Source: Solibaculum mannosilyticum (GTDB lineage Bacteria > Bacillota > Clostridia > Oscillospirales > Acutalibacteraceae). From it: DNA of 64,000 nucleotides. The stretch spans positions 2,160,501 to 2,224,500 of the forward strand of contig NZ_AP023321.1 of assembly GCF_015140235.1 (NCBI RefSeq), read 5' to 3'. This document shows, piece by piece, positions 24,901-32,031 of this stretch. The first letter of the stretch is position 1, and every line of letters starts with the position of its first letter. Made by a program: the position numbers and the translations under genes. The notes beneath the pieces are model-generated. The model was given only the letters and a program-made list of their open reading frames with translations, was not told the DNA's origin and made no database searches.

Positions 24901-25164
24901 AAGCTTGTCGCCGGAATCGTCCACCAGGGCAATACCCTTGGAGCCACGGCGCACATACCGTCCCATTTTTTCATTCCACAGGTCATACTCGGCGCAGGCG
25001 GTGGCATCCGGGCGCTGGGCGTAAATCATCATTTGCTCGTGGAATGGGTATTTATAAAGGCGGGCGGCGGTGGTGAGAAAAGCCGTCCACTCCTTCCAGC
25101 TGCCTACAAGCTGGGTCGATACCTGTTCGGCCATCTGCCGGTAAAATTCAGCTTTGGATGGCAT
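15994..25164 (-). CDS. giant multidomain methylase-helicase of the ICE
   Basis: About 3,056 residues. The N-terminal region (1-250) resembles an ArdC-like module (FHEQMMIYAQRPDATACAEY). It is followed by a low-complexity Asp/Arg/Ala/Pro stretch (257-390), repeated ICE modules, a MutS domain I-like segment (about 760-830: LYQMGDFFELYGEDAKTAAA), an N6-adenine-methyltransferase-like domain (SAM motif ILEPSCGVGNFFG about 1536, catalytic-type NVPFG about 1597) and a SNF2/DEAD-like helicase (Walker A HEVGAGKT about 2211, VDEAHNYK about 2374, motif VI QRKGRIERQGNQN about 2731). ATG at 25164 (MPSKAEFYRQ) follows GGAGG. Such proteins are a hallmark of Tn1549-like ICEs; proposed roles are protection of incoming DNA and DNA processing. 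NVPF in place of NPPF/Y makes methylation activity uncertain. Confidence 0.85.
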   Translation of the reverse strand: MPSKAEFYRQMAEQVSTQLVGSWKEWTAFLTTAARLYKYPFHEQMMIYAQRPDATACAEYDLWNEKMGRYVRRGSKGIALVDDSGDKLRLRYVFDISDTGTREHSRTPWLWQLEEQHIGPVSAMLEQNYGVAGDNLAQQLTDVAGKLASEYWDDHQRDFRYIVDGSFLAEYDDYNIEVQFKSAATVSIAYALMSRCGLDTEQYFQHEDFMPIFDFNTPATVGALGAAVSQINQQVLRQIGVTIQIYEREQLAERSVTHGEQPDLHDERRLSDSRPEADRTAGEAPGQVRQDAESVPEGTPAPDLQSAAADREAVPAPHRDRRDSAEPSGADDAPAGERRGRDGAAESQRPDALGGPDEHLQSTGRGDSDGGAYSQLSFFLSEAEQIRIIDEAENVKTSSAFSFAQADIDHVLRLGGNTYRQRERIVAAFEEQKSTTEIADTLKTLYHGGNGIGSITAWYAEDGIHLSHGKTARYDKSAQVISWESAAERIGQLLQDGQFATNVELAEAAGYERSLLAEKFWNLYHDFSEEAREAGYLPILSNNPGRGFPEESAWLTEQLKSPEFRQNLAEEYAAFWTAYQQDRDLLRFHYHKPKEIWENLQDLSLPRTTFTSQLTEVPSVKQFISEDEIDAAMTRGSGFEGGKGRVFTFFQEPHTDKEKVDFLKHEYGIGGHSHALSGAMKSDESHDGKGLHYKKDGCPDVHFTWEKVAKRITDLIQKGRYLTEQEQAEYDKIQAEKALAEEDALQAQQPDPAVWEYNGVKERHPDDIILYQMGDFFELYGEDAKTAAAELDLNLTTRAIPGGGRVEMCGFPANRLEQVVEQLRDKHDVTISAVPKGGRERQEYSMPSIDHEAEQHINAQEAEFGADGTRVFQETEAAAAPTIRELHEQYKPIVLAAVMEDVPYRNACGHSDHENAVIEGNAAIRRAVLGSGNMELLRLYSDTPEFRQRLHREIIDETYPKLHELLHPLTDNDIDKAIQDWNGKIESKHAVVRYMEKHGREKDTAAWLAHEFDGGDGKTPFSVRPESPEGTVLPWPKVQRRIAQLIKEDRFYTEAEQDRFDNIDPIAIREALAERGIVNGELVDEEKLDNDPFIQRVMADVEAISRESVPADEPEQPSPHNLRVLVSDEEYAAARGTLRERTSYDPAVPPYNVGDIVYLDDRPHQITELRDDTVQLLPTGMSYPIYRAESRERFEQLLREDNRNDFYTEFLPANLDTVDQDLRDVLAHGLIGEADKAELSELLRNGKSNQEVALWLSRAYPNIVETMELETGETADYRTMPEGIELEVLDADEKRLAMLFFQWSEVAPLLRGMYARQLDGFEQERPEPAAETPAFQAETVAVYPGDKNNLPYDVVVQTLRTNEPEPPTPAVEPEKTLDEVLDEHPVSIQVNGEWQTFPNVKAAEEASYEEYKANLRRTAENFRITDDHLGEGGPKAKFQANVEAIKLLKYLEETTEQATPEQQKILSRYVGWGGLADAFDPDKESWSKEYAQLKELLTPEEYAAARGSTLNAHYTSPTVIKAIYEAVGRMGFETGNILEPSCGVGNFFGMLPEEMRNSRLYGVELDSISGRIAQQLYPKADITVAGFETTDRRDFYDLAVGNVPFGQYQVRDKAYDKLNFSIHNYFFAKALDQVRPGGVVAFVTSRYTMDAKDSTVRRYLAQRAELLGAIRLPNDAFKKNAGAEVVSDIIFLQKRDRPLDIVPEWTQTGQTEDGFAINRYFLDHPEMVLGRQEPESTAHGMDYTVNPIEGLELADQLHDAVKYIRGTYQEAELPELGEGEAIDTSIPADPNVKNYSYTVVDGDVYYRENSCMVRPDLNATAEARVKGLVGLRECVQQLIDLQMDAATPDSAIQDKQAELNRLYDSFSAKYGLINDRANRLAFADDSSYYLLCALEVIDEDGKLERKADMFTKRTIKPHKAVDTVDTASEALAVSISEKAFVDMAYMAELTGKTGDELAAELQGVIFRVPGQLEKDGTPHYVTADEYLSGNVRRKLRQAQRAAQQDPSFAVNVEALTAAQPKDLDASEIEVRLGATWIDKEYIQQFMYETFDTPFYLQRNIEVNYSSFTAEWQITGKSSVSQNNVAAYTTYGTSRANAYKILEDSLNLRDVRIYDTIEDADGKERRVLNAKETTLAAQKQQAIRDAFKDWIWKDPDRRQALVRQYNEEMNSTRPREYDGGHITFGGMNPAITLREHQKNAIAHVLYGGNTLLAHEVGAGKTFEMVAAAMESKRLGLCQKSLFVVPNHLTEQWASEFLRLYPSANILVTTKKDFETHNRKKFCARIATGDYDAIIMGHSQFEKIPISRERQERLLQEQIDEITEGIAEVKYSGGERFTVKQLERTKKSLEARLEKLQAESRKDDVVTFEQLGVDRLFVDEAHNYKNLFLYTKMRNVAGLSTSDAQKSSDMFAKCRYMDELTGNRGVIFATGTPVSNSMTELYTMQRYLQYDRLQELNMTHFDCWASRFGETVTALELAPEGTGYRARTRFSKFFNLPELMNLFREVADIKTADQLNLPTPEVEYHNIVAQPTEHQKEMVQVLSERASRVHSGSVDPSEDNMLKITGDGRKLGLDQRIINQLLPDEPGTKVNQCVGNIMQIWRDGEADKLTQLVFCDISTPQTAPSKKAAKQLDNPTLHALEQAVPLDEPEPAFTIYEDIRQKLIAQGMPAEQIAFIHEAKTEVQKKELFSKVRTGQVRVLLGSTSKMGAGTNVQDRLVALHDLDCPWRPGDLAQRKGRIERQGNQNPLVHVYRYVTEGTFDAYLWQTVENKQKFISQIMTSKSPVRSCDDVDETALSFAEIKALCAGDPRIKERMDLDVEVARLKLMKADHQSKQYRLEDQLLKYFPQEIETNKGFIKGFEADLETLAAHPHPEDGFAGMEIRGDVLTDKENAGAALLDACKEVKGSEPVQIGSYRGFTMSVEFSAWKQEYTLLLKGQMTHRASLGTDPRGNLTRIDNALAQMPQRLEAVKNQLDNLYQQQAAAKEEIGKPFPFEDDLRVKSARLVELDTLLNIDGKGHAQPETVVAKSARPSVLDSLKRPVPPRSPEKKPKQHEEVR
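24036..24392 (-). CDS. tnpV: TnpV-like protein nested in another frame of the giant gene
   Basis: 118 residues, MENSLTYTMNGDYQIPDLKL through EKPLGKYGRMRKAYLKEHRP, then YLHP-like and AGATEQLKASDPMRWVGLMN segments and a final LMAELIHS. This matches the TnpV family (Tn4451-type transposon protein) in order and spacing (Y.IPDL..., KP.G..GR....L.., TEQLKA.....W...MN). AAAGGAG lies 8 bases before its ATG at 24392. The overlapping segment of the giant protein in the other frame is disordered and compositionally biased, as expected where one frame constrains the other. The function of TnpV is unknown. Confidence 0.78.
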   Translation of the reverse strand: MENSLTYTMNGDYQIPDLKLTEQPEKPLGKYGRMRKAYLKEHRPLIYNQLLLTEKLYPHLIEIDETAQSRLEQMMPQLAKDAGATEQLKASDPMRWVGLMNTCKAQAEEILMAELIHS

Positions 25165-25243
25165 GGTTTTCTGTCCTCCCTTCATGTTGAATAGAAATGG
25201 GACGGCATATCAGGCCGTCCCATCAGGTCTTTATGTGTGTTTT

Positions 25244-25459
25244 TTACTCGTCGAAATCTGGGTACAGCTCCAGTTCGGCAAACTCGGTGTCGTTCATAGC
25301 TTGGAGTTTACCCAGGGCGCTGTCCGTCAGTTCCCGCAGCTCGGCTTCCTCCGGCGAAAGCTCACCGCGCATCTCCGTCAGAGCGTCGATCAGCCCGGTG
25401 CGGCTGCCGGTGTTGTAGATGCAAAGAAGGTTCGTTTCCTCAAAGGTGAAGTTGTTCAT
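25244..25459 (-). CDS. TTRAP-type transposon-transfer assisting protein
   Basis: A 71-residue acidic protein, FTFEETNLLCIYNTGSRTGL at residues 4-23, ending LQAMNDTEFAELELYPDFDE. This is the pattern of TTRAP proteins (transposon-transfer assisting family) of Clostridia conjugative elements. GGGAG precedes the ATG at 25459. It lies between the CHC2/ArdC fusion and the giant methylase-helicase, its usual place. Precise role unknown; the family name comes from association with transfer. Confidence 0.82.
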   Translation of the reverse strand: MNNFTFEETNLLCIYNTGSRTGLIDALTEMRGELSPEEAELRELTDSALGKLQAMNDTEFAELELYPDFDE

Positions 25460-25460
25460 A

Positions 25461-28400
25461 TCAAAGCTCCCTTTCCGCGCTCTTTTTTTGCGCTGTCTTT
25501 TTGTGTTCCGTCTTGGGCTGGCTTTTCAGCTGCTCCATTACGGACTTTTTCTTTTCCCGTTCCTCTCGATGGACGGCTGCTGCCAAGTCCATAAGAGAAA
25601 TGGGCTGACCACTGCGGGCCTGTTGTTCCAGCTGGGCCACTGTCGGCTCCTTTGGGCCGTTATTGATGATACCGTCGATCATTCCGTAATCATCTTCCAC
25701 CGTCATTTCCGCATTTCTCAGCGAATTTTCCGGCAAGAAACCTTGCACCTGGGTGAAACCAACACTGTCGCAGTAATGACAGGATACCTGACCATTCTGC
25801 TTGATGGCAACGATGTCACTGACGCTCATAGACGGGCTGTGAAAATCCACCGGCTTTTGCAGATTGAACTGCTCATACAGCCTTTCCAGCTGCTCCATAG
25901 TGCTGCCGGAACCGTCCAGAGGGGCGGTATAGATAAGGTCATAGTTACTCCGCTCTACGGACAGATTGTGCGATTGCAGCCAATCCAGATTCATAAAACG
26001 CACATTCTGCGGGTCATCCTTGCTCACCTGATAAATAGCAAAACAATTTCCCTCATGGGAAAGAAACGCCTGTTCCCGTTCCAACTGCCGATCCTGTCGT
26101 TCCAAAACTTTTTCGTGAAAGTCCGGGCTTTGCTCCCATTCCTCGCGGGACACAGCAAAGATACCGTCATGGGCGTCCAGGTCGGCAGTGTCAAAGGCCA
26201 TTTCCGGGTTTTCACCCTCCTGGACGATATAAACGGTCAGGTCTCGCTCCATCAGCTCATAGGCTCGCTCTTTGGAGAGGGGCAGAAGGTCACCGTCCAG
26301 GTAGCCGCATTTCTCCAGATCATCCTGAGTCAGTGCCGGGTCCGGCATGGGATACTCGTCCAACGCCTGCTCCTGGGCATCCGGCAGCTGGGTGGCGGCA
26401 GCTTCTGTGGTCTGCTGGCTGACCTGTTCCTGCATCTGGTGGTAAGCCGCCTCCTGCAAAGTCTCGATCATGGACAGCGGCGCATACTTGATGGACTTGC
26501 CGCCCATCCCCAGGTCCTCGCAGATATGGCTAACCGCTGTGGAACGGCCCATATCCGGCCCGTCCAACTGGCCGCCGTCCATCTGCTTCATGGTTGCCAC
26601 ATCGTAGAGCGTGTAGTCCCAGCCGGTGTCGCAGGGCTGAACATGAAGGTAGCTGGTATCATCCAGCACCAACAGGGCCTCCCGGTACTCGGCGCTGGGC
26701 TGGACACTTTCGGTATTTTCCGGCTCGGTCAGCTGTTCCGGTTCAGTCATCGGCACCAGCTGATCCAAGCGTCCCATAAGCTCGGCAGCTTTTTGGGTGG
26801 TTTCATCCGGTTCATCCTCGTTCACGATATTCTGGAGCCATTCGCGTACACCGCTGGCATCTCCGCTTCGGAGTGTGGCAGTCAGTTCGTGCAGTGCGTC
26901 CTCACGGCTATCTGCATTGTTCCGATACTCATAAGGGTCATAATCGAAAGTGAACTGGTCGATGTCTGCTGCCAGCTGCTCGATAGAGTCCTGCTGCGGT
27001 TCCGTGGCGGCAGTCAGGTCAATGCCGCGCTCCTTGCAGATTTCCTTGTAGTTGCGCTCGATGTCGTTAATCAGCTCGCAGGAAGTCTTGTTGATGGTCT
27101 CCAGACTGGCCCGCAGCTCCTTCAGCTCCTTGTCCTTCGACCAGGAAGCGATGTAGCCAAAACTGTTCTCGCCGGTCTGGATGCCGAAATACTGGCAAAC
27201 CGCATAAGAAATGCTCTCGGCCTCCACTTCCTCGGTGTTGCGGTTCTTGGCGGCCTGTTTCACCGCCGTCAGATCTTCCTCCACTTCCAACCGCCACTCA
27301 AACCGATTCTCGTCCACATAGCGCCAGCCTTCCTCGGCGGCGGCCTGTTCCGCCTCTGCTTCGGTGGCGAAGTCCAGACGGAAGTCATGCTTGGTGCCGC
27401 CCTCGCTCACCATCACGATCTTCCAGGTCGGCTCCGCTTCGTACTTTTTGGGGTCGTGGAGCTTACTGTGCGCGGTCTCATGGACAGCGGCGGAAACAGT
27501 CTGCACCTCGCTCATGCCTTCCCGGATGGCGATCCGCTGCTGGTCAGAGGAGAAATAGCCGTCCATGTTCTCGGCCATCGGCTCAAACTCGATGGGAACC
27601 GGAGCCGAGCGGCGCAGAGCTTCCATGAAAGCCTCATAGTGCGGCACCGTCCCGGACAGGCTGGAGGCCAGCTCTGGCAGGGGCTTTCCGTCCGTCTGGC
27701 TCACATCGAACACCTTCACCGGACGGAACATGGGGATTTCAATTTCTTTTTCCTCCATGACCGCCTTGCCATCCGCGTCCAGGATGGGTGCATGAGTATC
27801 CGGGTCGCGCTTCATTTCCTCGATCTTCTTTTTGTAGGGCGTGGGGGCAATGATGGTGATACCATGCTCACCCTTTTTCACATGGCGCTCAAACTGATTT
27901 TTCCACTTGTTGAACCCGGCCACCAGGGTGGCGTCCGGGCGCTGCATATAGATGAGCATGGTGTTGTTGACGGAGTAGCGGTGGAACTTGGACATGACGG
28001 ACAGATAGCGCATATACTTCTCGCTCTCAAACAGTTCCTTGATACCCTGTTCAATGCCCGCTGTGATCTCTTGTAACCGTTCTCGATTGGTGGTCTTATC
28101 AGCCATGAATTTCACTCTCCTTTCCAATTTGGCTATTTCTGATTGATGTTCGGCAATCCACAGCTTTTGCTCCTCCGGGCTGTTCTCCAGAAAAAAATCC
28201 AGCAGATAGCCCACATAGTCCTTTTTCTGGATTGCCTCCATGAATCGGGGATGTGGATTTTCCTCCGGTGTTTTGGGTGTGTAGTCCGTTTCCCACTTGC
28301 GGAGCAAATGAAAGTAGTCGGCCAGGACACGAAAGGCATGGTCTCGGTCCTCCTTGAATTTCTGCGCCTCGGATTTCTGGCGGACATGGCGTCGCCGGGG

Positions 28401-28682
28401 AGGGGCCTGACTGTCATAAGCCAGGCCAAAATCCTGGGCCAGCTTCTCGGCGGCCTCTTTGGGGGACAGATTGTAGAGCCTCGCTGTGAAGTCAATCACA
28501 TCGCCGGTGGCTCCGCAGCCAAAGCAATAAAAATATTCCTCGTTCAGCTTCATGCTGGGATTTTTGTCATCGTGGAAGGGACAACAGGCCATGCCGCTCC
28601 GGTTGACCTCGATTCCGTACATCTGCGCTGCTTCTCGGACGGTGATGGACTGCTTGACAGCCTCAAAGACACTTTCATCCAT
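25461..28682 (-). CDS. fused CHC2 zinc finger, ArdC-like antirestriction and YodL/DUF4316-type protein
   Basis: 1,073 residues. Residues 1-190 carry a CHC2 primase-type zinc finger (C34, H37, C53, C56 in CCPFHDD and FYCFGCGATGD). Residues 193-560 resemble ArdC: an N-terminal ssDNA-binding part (SKFHRYSVNNTMLIYMQRPD) and a metallopeptidase-like site H401-E-T-A-H405. The remainder has the ICE YodL/DUF4316 type pattern (GYLDGDLLPLSKERAYELME, VGFTQVQGFLPENSLRNAEM). In related elements, as I recall, MADKTTNRERL begins a separate gene; here that Met (193, ATG at 28106) still has AAGGAG 10 bases upstream but no stop intervenes. Both the fusion and a shorter internal-start product are possible. Likely roles: priming and protecting transferred DNA from restriction. 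Confidence 0.85.
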   Translation of the reverse strand: MDESVFEAVKQSITVREAAQMYGIEVNRSGMACCPFHDDKNPSMKLNEEYFYCFGCGATGDVIDFTARLYNLSPKEAAEKLAQDFGLAYDSQAPPRRRHVRQKSEAQKFKEDRDHAFRVLADYFHLLRKWETDYTPKTPEENPHPRFMEAIQKKDYVGYLLDFFLENSPEEQKLWIAEHQSEIAKLERRVKFMADKTTNRERLQEITAGIEQGIKELFESEKYMRYLSVMSKFHRYSVNNTMLIYMQRPDATLVAGFNKWKNQFERHVKKGEHGITIIAPTPYKKKIEEMKRDPDTHAPILDADGKAVMEEKEIEIPMFRPVKVFDVSQTDGKPLPELASSLSGTVPHYEAFMEALRRSAPVPIEFEPMAENMDGYFSSDQQRIAIREGMSEVQTVSAAVHETAHSKLHDPKKYEAEPTWKIVMVSEGGTKHDFRLDFATEAEAEQAAAEEGWRYVDENRFEWRLEVEEDLTAVKQAAKNRNTEEVEAESISYAVCQYFGIQTGENSFGYIASWSKDKELKELRASLETINKTSCELINDIERNYKEICKERGIDLTAATEPQQDSIEQLAADIDQFTFDYDPYEYRNNADSREDALHELTATLRSGDASGVREWLQNIVNEDEPDETTQKAAELMGRLDQLVPMTEPEQLTEPENTESVQPSAEYREALLVLDDTSYLHVQPCDTGWDYTLYDVATMKQMDGGQLDGPDMGRSTAVSHICEDLGMGGKSIKYAPLSMIETLQEAAYHQMQEQVSQQTTEAAATQLPDAQEQALDEYPMPDPALTQDDLEKCGYLDGDLLPLSKERAYELMERDLTVYIVQEGENPEMAFDTADLDAHDGIFAVSREEWEQSPDFHEKVLERQDRQLEREQAFLSHEGNCFAIYQVSKDDPQNVRFMNLDWLQSHNLSVERSNYDLIYTAPLDGSGSTMEQLERLYEQFNLQKPVDFHSPSMSVSDIVAIKQNGQVSCHYCDSVGFTQVQGFLPENSLRNAEMTVEDDYGMIDGIINNGPKEPTVAQLEQQARSGQPISLMDLAAAVHREEREKKKSVMEQLKSQPKTEHKKTAQKKSAEREL

Positions 28683-28684
28683 GC

Positions 28685-28966
28685 TTACTCATTGCCTTTC
28701 TTGGGGGTGGGCGGCCTGTATCCGGCAGCCTTGGCCAGTTCACTGGCTGCCTTACGGCGCTCGGCGCTGTAAGGTTCCCGGACGGACACACAGCGTTTGG
28801 GAACGAGAAAGGTCTGGCGGTCCTTTTTCACAATCTGGTCCGGGTATTTCTCTGCCAGTCGCCGCAGCTTCTCCAGCAGCCGGGGGTCATGGGTATAGAC
28901 CTCGGCGGTGGCTTCGGCCTGGTTGTAGAGGATGATGGTTTCCTGTTCATAGCGTGAGAGCTTCAT
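28685..28966 (-). CDS. conserved ICE hypothetical protein
   Basis: A 93-residue basic protein, MKLSRYEQETIILYNQAEAT at the start, with YTHDPRLLEKL and an Arg/Lys-rich C-terminal half (SVREPYSAERRKAASELAKA). AGGTGG precedes the ATG. It overlaps the start of topB's downstream end by 4 bases, so it is cotranscribed between topB and the CHC2 fusion, where an equivalent gene is found in other Tn1549-like elements. No domain is recognised; nucleic-acid binding is plausible from charge but unproven. Confidence 0.7.
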   Translation of the reverse strand: MKLSRYEQETIILYNQAEATAEVYTHDPRLLEKLRRLAEKYPDQIVKKDRQTFLVPKRCVSVREPYSAERRKAASELAKAAGYRPPTPKKGNE

Positions 28967-31062
28967 CGTTTGCCACCTTTCTGCTGGTCAAACTCCAGCT
29001 TGAAGTTGGCGTACTGCCCATCATCCGCCAACACCACAGTGGCATCGTAGGTCTTGCCGGTTTTCTCGGAGTACAAGCCCCTCACATGAGCGCGGCCATC
29101 TTTGAGCAGTGCCGTTACGATGGCTTTGGTAGGTTGCTTGTGCTTCATCTCCCACCACTTGTTGTTTTTCCAAATTGCAAATTTGCAAGATTCTGTCTGA
29201 CAGAAGAAGCCTTTTTGCATTTCTGCAACCTCTCCGCCACAGCGGGGGCATTTGCCCACCACTTCGTGGGAAGGGCTGAACAAATACTCCGTTCCCTTGA
29301 TAGCTTGATAGGTTCCCACAAGTTCTTTGAGCATGGCACTAATCCCAGCCATGAAATCCTCCGGGGCCAGCTCGCCACGCTCGATCTCACCCAGCCGGTA
29401 CTCCCACTCAGCAGTCAGAAGGGGCGATTGCAGCTGCTCCGGCAACACGGTGATAAGGGATACCGCGTCATGGGATGGCATGAGCTGCACGGTTTTCTTG
29501 CTCTTTTTGCGCTCCAAAAAGCCGGTGGAAACCAGCTTTTCCAGAATCCCGGCGCGGGTGGCCGGGGTCCCCAGGCCCTTGCGCTCGGCATCCTCCGGCA
29601 TATCGTCCTTCCCGGCAGTCTCCATTGCGGAGAGTAGCGTATCTTCGGTGAAGTGCTTGGGCGGGGTGGTCTTGCCCTCCTTGACGGTAGCACCAGAAAG
29701 GGGCAGCGTCTGACCTTCAGACAGCTCAGGCAGAGCCTTGTCCTCGGGTTCTTTGTCCTGCTCCACATTCTTCAGCCCTGCGCGATAGGCAGCGTCCAGC
29801 GCCCGCCAGCCGTAATTTTTCACTGTGCGGCCTTTGGCAGTAAACTCCGCTCCGGCGCACTCGACAACAACGGCGGTTTCCGCAAAGGTATAGGGCTGGG
29901 CCACGGCGCACAGCAGGCGCAGAGCCACCAACTCCAGCACCGCCTTTTCGCCCACCGGCAGGCCGGACAGGTCCGCGCCCTGGAGGTTGCGGGTAGGGAT
30001 CACTGCATGATGGTCGGTCACTTTCTTGTCGTTGACAATCTGGGCGGCATTGCAGGCAATCTCCATGCCATTGGAAAAGGGCATCGCCCCGGCAGTGAGC
30101 TGGACCAGCTCCGGTAGACTCGCCGCCATATCCGAAGTCAGATAGCGGCTGTCCGTCCGAGGGTAGGTACAGAGCTTCTTTTCATACAAATTTTGCAGGT
30201 AGTCCAGGGTTTGCTGGGCGGTGAACCCCAGCAGCCGGTTGGCGTCCCGTTGGAGGGTGGTCAGGTCATAGAGGGCGGGCGGCTTCTCGGATTTGTTTTT
30301 GCGCCCCACTTTTTTCACTGTGGCAGCCGCACCTTGGCAGGCCGTTTTCAGCTGTTGGGCGGCAGCCTTGTCTGCCATGCGCTCCCCGGAAACGGTGAAA
30401 CCGGGCAGCTCCAGTGTGACCGTGTAGAATGGCACCGGCTTGAAGGTGTCGATCTCGGCTTCTCGCTGGACAATGAGGGCCAGCGTCGGGGACATGACAC
30501 GTCCGATGTTGAGGGTCCGGTGGTACAGCACGGAAAACAGCCGGGTGGCATTGATACCCACCAGCCAGTCCGCTTTGGCGCGGCAGAGGGCCGCATCCCG
30601 CAGGCCGTCATAGTCTGCACCGGGGCGCAGGTTTGCAAAGCCCTCCCGGATGGCGGAATCCTCCATTGAGGAAATCCAGAGCCGCTTCATGGGCTTCTGG
30701 CAGCCCGCCAGCTCATAGACGCTGCGGAAGATCAGCTCCCCCTCGCGTCCGGCGTCGCAGGCGTTTACCACTTCGGTCACATCCGGGGCGTTCATCAGCT
30801 GCTTCAGCACATCAAACTGTTTCTTCTTGTCCTTGCTCACCACCATCTGCCAGGGTTCCGGCAGAATGGGCAGATCGTCATAGCGCCACTTGGCGTAGTC
30901 CGGGTTATAAGCGTCGGCGTCGGCCAGACCAGCCAGATGGCCCACACACCAGCTGACCCGCCAGCCGCCGCCCTCCAGATAGCCGTCCTTGCGGGCGGTG
31001 GCCCCAATCACGGCGGCCAGACTTTGGGCAACGGACGGTTTCTCAGCGATCACCAGCTTCAT
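28963..31062 (-). CDS. topB: DNA topoisomerase III
   Basis: A 699-residue type IA topoisomerase. The N-terminal Toprim domain starts MKLVIAEKPSVAQSLAAVIG and includes NACDAGREGELIFR (about residues 98-111). The catalytic tyrosine lies in LCTYPRTDSRYLTSD (about 296-310), and a C-terminal zinc ribbon CPRCGGEVAEMQKGFFCQTE follows. It relaxes or decatenates single-stranded regions during conjugative processing of the element. Topoisomerase III genes are standard in Tn1549-like ICEs. Start at 31062 has GGAGG upstream at slightly long spacing. All family motifs appear intact. Confidence 0.93.
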   Translation of the reverse strand: MKLVIAEKPSVAQSLAAVIGATARKDGYLEGGGWRVSWCVGHLAGLADADAYNPDYAKWRYDDLPILPEPWQMVVSKDKKKQFDVLKQLMNAPDVTEVVNACDAGREGELIFRSVYELAGCQKPMKRLWISSMEDSAIREGFANLRPGADYDGLRDAALCRAKADWLVGINATRLFSVLYHRTLNIGRVMSPTLALIVQREAEIDTFKPVPFYTVTLELPGFTVSGERMADKAAAQQLKTACQGAAATVKKVGRKNKSEKPPALYDLTTLQRDANRLLGFTAQQTLDYLQNLYEKKLCTYPRTDSRYLTSDMAASLPELVQLTAGAMPFSNGMEIACNAAQIVNDKKVTDHHAVIPTRNLQGADLSGLPVGEKAVLELVALRLLCAVAQPYTFAETAVVVECAGAEFTAKGRTVKNYGWRALDAAYRAGLKNVEQDKEPEDKALPELSEGQTLPLSGATVKEGKTTPPKHFTEDTLLSAMETAGKDDMPEDAERKGLGTPATRAGILEKLVSTGFLERKKSKKTVQLMPSHDAVSLITVLPEQLQSPLLTAEWEYRLGEIERGELAPEDFMAGISAMLKELVGTYQAIKGTEYLFSPSHEVVGKCPRCGGEVAEMQKGFFCQTESCKFAIWKNNKWWEMKHKQPTKAIVTALLKDGRAHVRGLYSEKTGKTYDATVVLADDGQYANFKLEFDQQKGGKR

Positions 31063-31261
31063 GGTTTTTCATCCTCCTTTCCCGCAGCCATGCGGTCAGC
31101 TGCCGGTGGCAGAATCCCACGCAGGGCTGACCGTCACGGTAATTTCCGCAGCCATAACAGGGGTGGCCGGGAGATAAAGTAGGAGGACGGGAAGTTTCCT
31201 TCCCGCCCTCCGGCCTGCGTGTCATCATGCGTTCATAGGGGCTGTCGGTGAAGCGGGTCAA
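31043..31261 (-). CDS. small cysteine-rich ICE protein
   Basis: 72 residues, MTRFTDSPYERMMTRRPEGG, then HPCYGCGNYRDGQPCVGFCH with four cysteines likely binding zinc. The start is a TTG at 31261 overlapping the stop of the DUF4366 gene. The RFTDSPYERMM opening is conserved in my memory of related elements. It overlaps topB by 20 bases. Function unknown. Confidence 0.68.
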   Translation of the reverse strand: MTRFTDSPYERMMTRRPEGGKETSRPPTLSPGHPCYGCGNYRDGQPCVGFCHRQLTAWLRERRMKNHEAGDR

Positions 31262-32031
31262 ACCGTCTTGTCCTCGCTTTCCTCGTCGCCGCCCCCGTCA
31301 GCGTCCGGCTCGTCAGATTCCTCGGTCTCCCAGGAGTCCTCGTCCTCCTGATCGGTATCATCCTCGCCGTAGTCATAATCGTCCAAATTGTCGTTGCCCT
31401 TGGTCTTGGGTCTGCTTTTTACCAGCTTAAAGTAGGCAAAAGCGCCGCCGCCACCCATCAGAGCCAGCACCGCCAAAAGAATGGCCGGATTCAGTCCTGC
31501 GGGTTTCTGCGCCGGTTCTTCCGGTTCCGGGGTTTCTTCCGGGGTCTCCGGTTCCGGCTCCTTACCCGTGCAGGCGCTCATATTGGTGGCACACACCGGG
31601 CAGGCCGTATTCACCGCACCGGCCACACATTTCTCCGTACAGGTACAGGTGGCGGGCTGCTCCTGGGTGGTCTGACCGTCCTCCATCAGCGCCATCAGGT
31701 CCGCCTCGTCCACCTGGTTTAAGAAGTGGACAGCGGTTTCCTTGTCCTCGTTGGCCCGGTCAATGAGGATGTAGAAGTAGTTGCCTGCCTTGGTGGTGAC
31801 GGTGATGAGCTGCTTGTTGTCGCCGAAATCATCCACCAGGGCGGCGTTGCCATCCGGGGTCAGGGCCGGACTGTCCTCGGTTTCCTCCACGACCACATTG
31901 CTGTCGTTGGTGGCATCCTCCGCCGGAAGTTCTTCCGTTCCCTGGGCAAAGGCAGTCACGGAAAGGCCCATCATCAGCACCAGGGCGGCGCAGAGGGCCG
32001 AAAGGGTTTTGAAAATTTTCTTATTCTTCAT
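31258..32031 (-). CDS. DUF4366 family secreted/membrane protein of the conjugation machine
   Basis: 257 residues. An N-terminal signal peptide (MKNKKIFKTLSALCAALVLM, cleavage likely after AFA at about 29) leads to an exported domain of about 150 residues that includes a cysteine-rich stretch (CTCTEKCVAGAVNTACPVCA, about 128-147), a Pro/Glu-rich spacer, one membrane helix (about 180-200) and a very acidic cytoplasmic tail. ATG at 32031 follows GGAGG. It sits between DUF4315 and the cysteine-rich gene, the standard order in Tn1549-like ICEs. It probably anchors to the membrane facing outward near the transfer channel; exact role unknown. Confidence 0.85.
   Translation of the reverse strand: MKNKKIFKTLSALCAALVLMMGLSVTAFAQGTEELPAEDATNDSNVVVEETEDSPALTPDGNAALVDDFGDNKQLITVTTKAGNYFYILIDRANEDKETAVHFLNQVDEADLMALMEDGQTTQEQPATCTCTEKCVAGAVNTACPVCATNMSACTGKEPEPETPEETPEPEEPAQKPAGLNPAILLAVLALMGGGGAFAYFKLVKSRPKTKGNDNLDDYDYGEDDTDQEDEDSWETEESDEPDADGGGDEESEDKTV

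Noticed and set aside
25419..28076. 885-codon plus-strand open frame opposite the CHC2/ArdC fusion
   Set aside because: Shadow frame with His/Leu-rich nonsense sequence; the minus strand carries CHC2 and HETAH motifs.
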